From the NCBI GenBank assembly GCA_032690845.1, contig CM064426.1:65882631-65946630 (forward strand): a stretch of 64,000 bases of DNA, given 5' to 3'. This DNA is from Eleusine coracana subsp. coracana. Lineage: Eukaryota > Streptophyta > Magnoliopsida > Poales > Poaceae. The notes beneath the pieces were generated by a model. It was not told the origin of the DNA and made no database searches. It saw only the letters and a program-made list of their open reading frames with translations. This document shows positions 12,665 to 21,673 of this stretch, in pieces (the stretch's first letter is position 1; every line of letters begins with the position of its first letter). The position numbers were made by a program, and so were the translations under genes.

Positions 12665-12856
12665 ATGGCAGGTGGCAGGGTTGCACATGCTACCCTCAAG
12701 GGCCCGAGCGTGGTGAAGGAGATCTTCATTGGACTCACCCTTGGGCTGGTCGCTGGTGGCATGTGGAAGATGCACCACTGGAACGAGCAGAGGAAGACTA
12801 GATCCTTCTACGACATGCTCGACAAGGGCCAGATCAGCGTCGTCGTTGAGGAGTAG
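12665..12856 (+). CDS. COX5C: Cytochrome c oxidase subunit 5C
   Basis: 63 residues in a single coding exon, the usual length for plant COX5C, a small nuclear-encoded subunit of mitochondrial complex IV. Motifs seen are MAGGRVAHATLKGPSVVKE, a single membrane helix at about residues 20-37 (IFIGLTLGLVAGGMW), and the matrix/IMS tail HHWNEQRKTRSFYDMLDKG. There is no cleavable presequence, as usual for this subunit. The start follows the splice acceptor closely; the longer upstream frame lies in the intron and is not coding. Regulation probably comes from the site II promoter and the long leader intron. Confidence 0.95.
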   Translation: MAGGRVAHATLKGPSVVKEIFIGLTLGLVAGGMWKMHHWNEQRKTRSFYDMLDKGQISVVVEE

Positions 12857-13059
12857 ATTTCATGTGTCAAATCTGAAGTTGCCCCGTCTTTGTTTTGTCC
12901 TGTTATTTTCTGAAACTCTCTGGAGAGCATGATGAAGTGAAATGCTGTGGAGATTTGTATGAAAATAAGCATAACCATTTGAGAACATCAGATTTTGTTC
13001 AACTTCTTTATCATGAATACTTAAAACATGTCGATGACTTCTCAATGATATTAATCTGA

Positions 13060-13940
13060 TCTTAGTTTATGTCATCATTTTGAGATTGTGCCTGTGTTCA
13101 CTCCTTCTGTATTTGGGTAACCTAACAAGTCATTTCTCAAGCTGTGTTTGACATAATCGTGAGTGCATCAAGCACTAAACTTTTAGCCTGTTGCACGCCC
13201 AGCTGGTGCCCTTTCCCTTTTAATTGGTGATGTCATGATTCGGCCAAGATAAGATTTTAAGGTTTTTTTTGTGCCTTTCGCTGTCATTTTCGCGTTCGTC
13301 ATGGATGTACCAGCCATTGCTTGACGCTACTTTTCATTTTGCTTTGATCACTTAGCAAGTGTTAACATTAATAATTCCTTGTTTGCTGGATGAAGGGGAA
13401 TAAGAGGAGAAGCAAACATGTTGAGCAATACATCTTGTCGTTTGCTTTTCCGATGAAAAATAAAACGTTTCTGTTTGTATTTTCTCTCATGTAATCTTTT
13501 TTCTCTCACCTTTGTTCAAATATGTTGTAAATCTGTATTTGAGCTAATATGGAGCCGACGCCATTATCAATATAATGGAATTTCAGGTGGGGAGTTCTCC
13601 TCCCCCGTAAAAAAAAAAAAAAACGTTTCTTACCTGCTTCTATGCCGAGCAAGAAATCAAGAGACGTAGAGGGAGCGAGCTGTCAGCAGACAGAATCCAG
13701 TGAAAAACTTTGCAACAGAAGATGGCCCTCACTTTGGTTTGAGCACTTTATTAGATGACACTTCGCACTCAAGTTGGTTTGATGCCTTTCTTCTTGCTTT
13801 TTTTGATTTGATACAAGCTCAACCTTTTCAGCTCATATTTACTCAGAATTTTGGGTTTGACAAGAGAGAAATATCTTACCTAGCATATCCAACTGCAAGC
13901 AGTGAAATCATTCGGGCACAATCAGATCTGATCGAACACT
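13060..13940. other. Intergenic between COX5C and the bZIP gene
   Basis: This holds the COX5C 3' UTR side and the bZIP 3' UTR side (convergent genes), plus a possible retroposon tail at 13540-13624. I see no other gene; the ORF at 13700-14023 is T/A-rich and overlaps the bZIP 3' region. Confidence 0.4.
13540..13624 (+). mobile_element. Possible LINE/SINE 3' end with A-tail
   Basis: CAATATAATGG, then a GTGGGGAGTTCTCCTCCCCC hairpin-like stretch, then a run of about 15 A. This resembles the 3' ends of plant non-LTR retroposons. I could not find the matching target duplication or a 5' end, so the call is tentative. Confidence 0.35.
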
Positions 13941-14244
13941 TTAACCGGAACAAGAAATCACATAGTAACACTTATTCATCACATTACAGGACAAGATATA
14001 GCACAAACGAACACAAAATCTGACCTTACATAAGAACAATATCTTAGACAGAGACAGACAACAGAAACAATTATTGAAGCAACCAGAAGATAGATTCAAC
14101 ACCGCAGCAGCAGATGAAGCCCTTGTAATTCTAAAAGCAGCTAGGTAGGAGTAGATGTGATCATGTGACCAACCAATCCTTCTCGTCTTCTTCCTTCCGC
14201 GAGCCACGACAGCCAAGATTCCAACTGCCATCATGGCAGCAGCA

Positions 14245-14694
14245 TCAGTAGTGGAACATGGCGCCGCCGATGGGCATGGCCGCCGCGGGGCAGGGCAGCT
14301 GCCACGGCCGGAGCAGCGGGTCGTCGGCGGGGATCTCCTCCTGGATGTCCATGGCGACGCCGCTGAACTCCTCGACGACGCGGAGCACCTCGTTGACGGA
14401 CCGCAGCCGGTCGCCGAGCTCGGCGGCGCGCGCGCGCAGCACCGTGTTCTCCTGCTCCACGCGCTGGTACTGCCCAGCGATGTCGGCGGCGCGCGCCGCC
14501 ACGCGGGCGTTCTCGGCCTGCAGCCGCGCCACCTCCTGCACGAGCTCGTCGAGGTGCTGCTGCTTCCGCAGCCGCGACCGCCGCGCCGACTCGCGGTTCG
14601 ACAGCCGGCGCTTCTCCCGCCGGTGGGAGTCCGCCGGCGAGTCGCCGTCCGACCCGGACAGCCTGCCTCCCGGAGACAGCGACGACGACGACAT
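14245..14694 (-). CDS. S1-group bZIP transcription factor, OCSBF-1/OBF1-like
   Basis: 149 residues in one exon, the usual size for this group. The Ser-rich N-terminus is followed by the basic region with N33 and R41 (N-x7-R: SNRESARRSR). A zipper then begins with L51 and continues at seven-residue spacing (L58, V65, I72, V79, L86, L93). S1 bZIPs bind ACGT/ocs-type elements, usually as heterodimers with group C bZIPs, and reprogramme metabolism when sugar is low. The start at 14694 (MSSSSLSPGG) matches the family; an in-frame ATG 22 codons upstream is probably leader. The leader carries the sucrose-control uORF at 14892-14978, so translation is probably sucrose-repressed. Confidence 0.93.
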   Translation of the reverse strand: MSSSSLSPGGRLSGSDGDSPADSHRREKRRLSNRESARRSRLRKQQHLDELVQEVARLQAENARVAARAADIAGQYQRVEQENTVLRARAAELGDRLRSVNEVLRVVEEFSGVAMDIQEEIPADDPLLRPWQLPCPAAAMPIGGAMFHY

Positions 14695-14891
14695 CTCAAG
14701 AAGCAACCTTTTTTTCTTTCTTTCCTTTCTTTCTACTCCCGCAAGGAACCTTTCTACCAAGCCCTCAAAATTCTCTACTGCTGCTACCGAGGATGATTTT
14801 ATTCACCGATTGTTCAAGAAACCAAGAAGAAACAGAGGACCACAAGAAGAGACGGAGGGAGAAGGCACTAACAATGACGGATCCGGGCGAA

Positions 14892-14978
14892 TTATGAGAT
14901 CACATAAAACCAGTAGAGGAAGACAACGGAGAAGGAGTGGAGGAAGCAGGAACGGCGCAGGTGAGTGGCGATCTTCAT
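14892..14978 (-). CDS. Sucrose-control conserved peptide uORF of the bZIP gene
   Basis: A 28-codon minus-strand frame from the ATG at 14978 ends in HSFSVVFLYWFYVIS and stop. The tail SFSVVFLYWFYV is the hallmark of the conserved peptide uORF in leaders of S1 bZIP mRNAs (AtbZIP11/bZIP2/OBF types). Its nascent peptide is known to stall ribosomes when sucrose is high. The same frame is open farther upstream (an ATG at 15083 gives 63 residues), so the initiating codon is uncertain. The stop lies ~200 nt before the main ATG. Conserved: the aromatic C-terminal tail. Differs: final FS is IS here. Confidence 0.92.
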   Translation of the reverse strand: MKIATHLRRSCFLHSFSVVFLYWFYVIS

Positions 14979-15325
14979 AAAGCTTAGAGATTTGACATCA
15001 GTATGCTCCTTCCCGGCCAAACCATGGCCAGCGAGATCGAAAACTCCCTCCAGCGCAAGAAACCCCGGAGAATCCCACAACAAAGATGGGACCTTTTGCC
15101 AAGATCCGCCAAGAACAGCGCTTCTTGGAAATAAGAAACTAGGGGCTTCGATCGGGAGAGGCTGATCTGCTCGAGACTAGTGGGAATGGAGGGGAAAGGT
15201 GTGCTGATCGAGGAGGAGTTGGGGAGAGTGAGATGATTGGAAGCTCGAGATGGTTGGGAACGAGAGCCACTCAATCAGAGGCGAGGGAGAAGGAAGGGGG
15301 AGGGGATCAGGTCGGGTGGGGATGG

Positions 15326-15334
15326 TTATTTAAT
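15326..15334 (-). promoter_or_regulatory. Probable TATA box of the bZIP gene
   Basis: ATTAAATAA on the minus strand sits in an otherwise GC-rich stretch, about 350 bp upstream of the sucrose uORF and ~630 bp upstream of the bZIP start. That distance fits the long leaders of S1 bZIP genes. Confidence 0.4.
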
Positions 15335-15767
15335 GCCAGGCCGGGGGCATTTCAGTAAACATGTACTCCAGGGGTGTTTTCGTAACCTTCATCATGGGAG
15401 GCTGCGAAACTGTTGTAGACGAACAATCGATGGGAGAAAAAGGTAAAGGAATCTTTGCTAAGATGGTCATGGGCGGCTGTCAATGGCCCTGTTGGTTGGT
15501 TTCATTCGTGCACCATGGTATGATTCGCTAGGTTTACAATGGGTGGCGTACCAGGATGCACCGGCATGTTATGCGTTGTCGGGCAGTTTTCAGGTTTTTT
15601 CCTAGTTTAGGTGAGGTGGCTGATTGATTTGGACTGTAATAGAATATCTTATATTTGCGGCGGTGATGTGAGATTGGAAGTTATATTTTTTTAAGGTTGG
15701 AATTGTGGATAAACTATTATGGCTTTTAAATTATGATGGATGTTAAATTTTACTCTAAAATAATATA

Positions 15768-16060
15768 TTTCCTCTATACTTTAAAAAGAAGTCGTTTTGG
15801 ATTTATAGCTAATTTATAAAAGCAAGTCATTTTTTTGAAAAGTACAAAAATACTATGGTTATGGGGAATTGAACCAACAACCTCATAGGTTAGACACTTT
15901 TGCTTCACAAGAACAACCAATAGGATGAACACACATTATTGATTGAGTTAGTTCCAAAATGCTTTTAATAAGAACAGAGAGGAAAAATATCTTCTAATTA
16001 ATGAGTCATTGGTATGCTAAATCATATCCTAAACGACTTCTTTTTGAAGTATAGAGTGAG
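15768..16060. mobile_element. Stowaway (Tc1/Mariner-type) MITE, 293 bp
   Basis: Left end TTTCCTCTATACTTTAAAAA and right-end inverse CTCACTCTATACTTCAAAAA form the terminal inverted repeat, followed by matching AGAAGTCGTTTTGGA subterminal sequence. A TA duplication flanks both sides (15766-15767, 16061-16062). It carries a tRNA-like internal stretch (GGGGAATTGAACCAA, 15861-15875) that is not a functional tRNA. Confidence 0.8.
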
Positions 16061-16062
16061 TA

Positions 16063-19000
16063 TTTATTTTGGAAAAGTCAATTTTGTTCCTATGCGTCAG
16101 CCTCAATTGCAAGATTTGTTAGCACCAAGGCAAATTGTAGTGTAGCCATTAGCCAAACCTTTTGTAAATATGTGTATTGAAAACAATGACCAAATTGAAA
16201 TTCAAGGGCCTGTTTATCGTAAGTGAAAAAGCGTGTCCCATTTGTTCTCTTGGAGTGCATGTGTTCTTGTCTAGATGATGCATATGCTGGCTCGAGTAAA
16301 AAAGATTGCCAAGTTGTTCATTTTCATCTCTTTTCCGCTATCTTTGACTCCACAACTAAATCAGTGAGAATAATCAGTCTTTGAGTTGGGACAATTCTGC
16401 ACCTCTCAACAATCTTTTATGTAAAAATTTGTACATACAACATAAGAATCAGTTCCCTTGAATTGTTTACTTTAGCAGCGAAAGATTACTTTTAATACGC
16501 GTTTGGTTTGCACGGACCACAGGAGCCGGGTTCTGGCCTCTGGATACTTCCTTCCCGTATTACCCTTGTGAGGAATCTTGCGCTTTTCCAAAAGTGCAAT
16601 CAGAACCAACTAACCTGGATATTTCCTTTTGCACGTACGTGATTGGATATTTTTCTTCTCGCTTTGAGACGAAGTTACCTCACACAAGTGTTGGGATTAT
16701 TCGAGTTTTATAAGGAAGAAAATAAATCCATTTGGCGAGGACTTCAAATTAAATAACATTCTCCAATATACCTCCAGTTCATCTTCGTTTTACATGGCTG
16801 AAAAAATTTATACAGCATGCATTTACCTGCAAAGCTCCTATTTTAGTGCAAAATTGAAAATTATATGCTATGTTGTCCCTTATAATGAGTAATTCCAAAA
16901 AATAAAGAGCAGGCATCTTCTAGGTTCAATGTATCCTCCACAGGCGATGTACACTGAAGGGCTCCAAGACTTTCAATTCAAGGAACACATGTATTGCTTA
17001 ATCTTTCATTTGTGTCTAGTATTAAACTTGCTCAAAAGTTATTCAATGAATAAACATCCACTAAATTTCAATAAACACATAGCGTGTTGGTGTCAAAAAT
17101 TAATTTCAAACACCCAAAGTTGCTCTATGCATGATGACACGTTGTAGCACATGAGATAGATCGGATATAATAATTTTTCATTAGAAGTAAAGTTAATTAT
17201 AAAAAAATATCTATCGTATTTCTTATCATGTCCAGCAATTCGTTTGACTTTTTGCCTTTTTTTGGACTTATGACTCTTGTATAGTAGTCATTCACTAACC
17301 AACCTAGGTGTAGTTTAAACGAAAGCCCACATAAGAAGACACAAAACGTCACACTCACTCTATCACAAAATAGTTTTATCAATTGTTTCATATGAGCCAA
17401 GAAAAGCTCTTGGAGAATCTCATGGAGTTTATGATCATTTGGGAAATGGTACGTGAGAAGATGAGTCCAAACCATACTACACCACATACAACCATGTGAG
17501 CTGGAATTTTCTCTTTTGTTTATTTATTCTCAGAGGAAAAAACAGACGGAGAAAAAGGAGACAAACGTGGCCACCTCAATTGGTACAATGTGCAGGGTCT
17601 TGTATGTTTGGGCCTAACATTGTGGGCTCCACTTCACTTGAATGTGATGCCTCCATGATTGCCATAAGAACAGACATTTTGTGCATTTCTTGTTTAGATT
17701 TCATGTAACTTATATTATTAAATTATTGTTATTTGTAGTTATTTGGACTTTTTTAAGAAGTAGGATGCATTATAACTTGTTACTCTTTTTGTTAAGCTAT
17801 TTCCAGAAGAATAGTATTTTCTTATAATAAATAAATAAATTACATGGTCGGTGGGTATCCACAAGTACAACTGCATGCGGCCACCCACATGATCCTGCTG
17901 AATAAAATTGCTGCAATCAGCAGTGGCACATAGAGGAACGCAAAGATTCTCAGGTATATTCCATAAATAACATTTATTTCTGGGCTTCCCTGGAAAGTGT
18001 GCCGTCTCATGTTTATGCCAATCGATTGGTTCGCCAAGAATGCAGCATTAATAAAACATAAAAGAGGATTTTTGATGTTAACATGGCAACAACATATTTA
18101 TTCTTTTTGGATTCATATCTTCCTATGGTTTTCGCTCCATCTTTATTAGACCTAGTTAGGTAAAATATAAATTAATAATGTGATTTTGCTTATTCAACTC
18201 ACAGATCCAAGATAGGTTTAAGCGTTGTTATCAGAATACTAAGAGACCATCACTACTTAAGTAGCTATTTTTCTAGTTTGTCTATCTTTTTCACTCTACT
18301 ATCCGAATATGCCGTATTGTTGCAAGAGATGAAACTAGGTGCTACCTTGTAGCTGGTTGTAAAAAAATCACTAAAAGCCTTTTCAATGTCCTTGAGAAAG
18401 CAACTTCTACCAAGTTGTTAAAGTGGACAACATGTGTTTCACAATCCTCAACGTAACACAAAACATACTCTTTTGCAAAGTGATCGCACGATATGTGGTT
18501 TAGCCCTCCTTAATGTTCCAAAAGATTTGTGAGCATGGGAACTGGCATTCTACGGTCTGCCTGACAAGTCACACATATATTTATCCTCTGCAATAATGAA
18601 ACAATTTATCCATGCGTGAATGCTCCTGGACAACCATATTTTTTACAGGAATTTTCGTATAAGACAATAAAATTTCAGTGGGAATCAGACCGAGAACTCC
18701 ACTAGCTTAATTTTGAATAATTATACCATATGGCTACCGTACCAGTCATCCCAGCTAGTTTCTTGCGAGAGCAAATAACGGTAAACTAAAAAATTCAAAT
18801 AAATTATACTCCTATATGGCTATATGACAAGGAGTATCCTTGTTGACTACTTGTTCTCTTTGAAATCAAGAGTAGAAACGAGTAGCTGACTCGTCTTTAT
18901 CCTACCTCGAAATTCAGAAACAACGGCCTATTTTGTATAAAGAAGCCTTTTCGATTGTTGCGGAAGGTTATCCAACACAATTAAGTAATTGTCGCAGAGA

Positions 19001-20382
19001 TTTCTCAGCATGCAGCAAGTGACACGTCTTCCACGCCTGCTAGTACATGTTGTTGACTTAATTTTCTTATGGTATCCCAGCACTCCAAAGCAATTAAAAG
19101 CACGCCTCTCTCTCTTTATTTCCATTGTGCAAAAGGAGCTTTGCTAAGCAGCCACTTATAGGCACACTAAGTCCCCACAGTCATCTCTCTTTCCAAGTGG
19201 ATTTCTTCTGATCTTCAGACACGAGGAAAACCTAACATAAGGTCATAAACGACGAGAACAAATGGCATTTCAGACCAAGACCACAATCTCCATGAACTGA
19301 AGCACGAGGCACACGTACGTATGTATATACAATTATGCAACCAAATAACGATCGTTAAATAAGTTTTAGTAGAGAGACATCAAGAACTTATGCTAGTTGG
19401 CCATGGGACGATTTGATAACTGAACATGACTACGACAAGGAAAAAAAAATGTTCCATTCAGAAAGACATGGTTACGGGAAGATGAACAGAAAAGACGTTG
19501 TGGGCCACGGCTTGTCCCTCAAAAGAGCACCATAAACGTGCTTGAATCCAGTGGCCACTTCGGCATGTTGCTGTGCGACGATTTGCTAAATCTTCTCTGC
19601 TTTCCGACCACGCTTAAGGTTAGGTCTAACTCTTGAGAGAAAGGGTACTCTTTCATTCTGGTACCACTAACGAGTGTTCCAAATTCCTGATTACTAGTAG
19701 TATTAAAATATAATCATTGAACCATCCAGCATTAACTGGTCCCGTGATGGTAATAGATGGGAAACCTGTGTTCTTTTTTCCCGCACTGTTTGATGTGTTG
19801 ATTGAGTTCGAGTGATAAATTCAATTCAAGCAATTCCCGAATACGCACTGAAATTTCTAACTGGATCGGAGTTACTATTCGGCAAACTGGCTTCAATGTT
19901 ATGAAGTGCATCCATGCTTTGTTCCCACTCGAAGCCACAAAAAAGGGAAAATTGTTGAAACCATGGTAGGTTGGACAATTGTTTGAGAAGTTCATATGCT
20001 GAGTGGTGCTGATTATGACGGTGGTCTGCCAAGTGCATGCATCCACGTGTAGCATATCCCACGTTGTATCCTTCAGTCGTTATTCCTTTTATTTTTGTTG
20101 ACAAAACCCGCCAACGAACCATCCATGAGTTTATTCGATTCATGGATGGATAATTGATGGAGTTAGATATAGAAATGAAGTTGACTAAAGTTAGACCGTG
20201 ATAAAGCCCAAGGAAGTATCTATGAACCATACATGACACATCTTTGTAGGTACAATGAGTCAAATCAAACGAGATGATATGATTTACAGCAACCGATACA
20301 GAGAACTTGAACACAAGTACTTTGGCGTTGCACATCATCAACAGATTCCTTGGATGTTGGATCAGATATATGAGCGAAATCC
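16063..20382. other. Gene-poor AT-rich stretch
   Basis: I see no intact gene in these 4.3 kb. The one stretch with coding-like texture is 17840-18050 on the minus strand, listed separately. The rest is AT-rich, with short chance ORFs and probable old repeat debris (for example around 16500-16700). Confidence 0.4.
17840..18050 (-). pseudogene. Possible orphan exon of a membrane protein
   Basis: A minus-strand frame of about 70 codons without an obvious ATG reads AFLANQSIGINMRRHTFQG and then a hydrophobic helix, IFAFLYVPLLIAAILFSRIM, and ends at TAA (17840). Codon texture and the clear membrane segment suggest a captured or leftover exon. I do not recognise the family and see no partner exons nearby. 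Confidence 0.25.
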
Positions 20383-20492
20383 TTTAGTGTCATTAAAAAT
20401 GTACTCGGTTCCCTTTGTGTCATAAAAAACATCGAAGTTATCTTTGTGTCATCTATTAAAATTTTCATGCTCTTTGTGCCACTGACATCAAT
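20383..20492. repeat. Minisatellite, about 4 units of ~30 bp
   Basis: Units starting TTWGTGTCAT occur at 20383, 20414, 20443 and 20473 (TTTGTGCCAC in the last), giving spacings of 31, 29 and 30 bp. The unit interiors diverge. The minus strand is open through the array, probably because the unit length is near a multiple of three. Confidence 0.6.
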
Positions 20493-20788
20493 CAATGCCA
20501 ATTCTTATTGTTTCTCTATATTCGTTGGCCCAAAACAATAGTTTCCTTACTTCAAAGTTTATGGAAATTTTTAAATATATAGAGTAACTCACGAGGAATA
20601 CTTTTTATTGTTGGAAAATATTTTTATTCTATAACATTTTTGAATTTGAAATTGGGGCCTACAAGTTTTTGAGAAAATATGCTGGCTATCATAGGATATT
20701 GAAGCTTATAGGTGCCTAGGCGTGACCTTGACCATATGCTTTAGTGTGGGGAAAGACGAGGAGATTTTTTTACCCTAGGCTGAAAATT

Positions 20789-20860
20789 CGTTCTCGTTGG
20801 GAGTCGAACTCGGGAGCTTGGGGTGCTACTAGGTCATCTTAATCACTAGACTACGGGACC
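20789..20860 (-). repeat. tRNA-like relic / possible SINE head with pol III boxes
   Basis: The minus strand reads GGTCCCGTAGTCTAGTGATT (A-box-like) and, ~45 bp on, GAGTTCGACTCC (a good B box). The acceptor ends do not pair well and the anticodon arm (around GTAGCACCCC) is not a clean stem, so this is not a working tRNA. It may be a tRNA-derived SINE head or a tRNA pseudogene. Confidence 0.45.
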
Positions 20861-21472
20861 ATTCACAACTTTAAGATTTTAACATTTCAGTTATACTAGT
20901 TCAACAAATTCAATATTTCTATAACGAATCTTGAACTAGTTCTCCGATATTGTTGGAATAGATTCTTAAAAATGTTGAATGAATACTTTAAAATATTGAT
21001 TACGAAACAGTTTAGGTAAATAATGCTAATGCAATAGCAATAGTCTCACGTAAAATGTTGAACTAGTTATCTCAATTTTTTTATTTCTAAAATATTTAAT
21101 CAAGTCTAGAATATTGAATGCAAACAAAAACATAAATTATTTAATTATATTATTTAAATCTGTTCATGGGCTGCAACATCTATTAGTTATGGGCTTTAAT
21201 AGCTAATGTTGTTAAATGGGCTATTTTGTATTTCTGATATTGGTCCTGGTCCAATAACCAGAAACGTCATCCTGGTCCACTTACGTTTAATGGGTTGCAA
21301 CATCTGATACTTGTAGGTATCGTGCACCAATACAATAACCAGAAAGCCCAATTCAGCTCCTGCAGTACAAAAGTAGAACTCAGGCCCAAACTCGCCCCGC
21401 CTGCTCAAGCAGCACCACTGAGCCTAGTTAGCAGCCATTTGGGCGACAATCTCAGCCTACTAAGTGCCATCT

Positions 21473-21673
21473 GGGCCCACTTACGCTTCCCGCTCCCGCC
21501 AAGCCTCTCCCGTCTCTTCCCGCCAAAATCCTTCCTCTATATTCCCCTCTTCCCGCCATCTCCTCCTTTCCCGCAAACCCTCCCCCATCTTCCTCCCGCC
21601 AGCCGCCCGCGCCCTTTCTGCTCCGCCTCTCTTCCTCCTCCCCGCCGCCACCGTCTCCTTCGCCGCCGTTGCG
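21473..21673 (+). promoter_or_regulatory. MCM7 promoter/leader with E2F and site II motifs
   Basis: E2F-type sites occur at 21487-21494 (TTCCCGCT), 21517-21524 (TTCCCGCC, followed by AAAA), 21550-21557 (TTCCCGCC) and 21567-21574 (TTTCCCGC, a perfect plant consensus). TGGGCC lies just upstream near 21470. E2F control of MCM genes at G1/S is established in plants; four sites within ~90 bp fits strong cell-cycle control. Confidence 0.7.

Noticed and set aside
13941..14980. Long ORFs (252, 187 and 240 codons) overlapping the bZIP gene
   Set aside because: They arise from the GC-rich composition; only the frame with the bZIP basic region and zipper has a recognisable protein.
15850..15930. tRNA-like GGGGAATTGAACCAACAACC sequence
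   Set aside because: It lacks proper stems and lies inside the Stowaway element, so it is not a tRNA gene.
17197..17487. 96-codon minus-strand ORF with HEILQELFLAHMKQLIK
   Set aside because: No start context, family or splice partners; could be repeat debris, so not listed as a gene.
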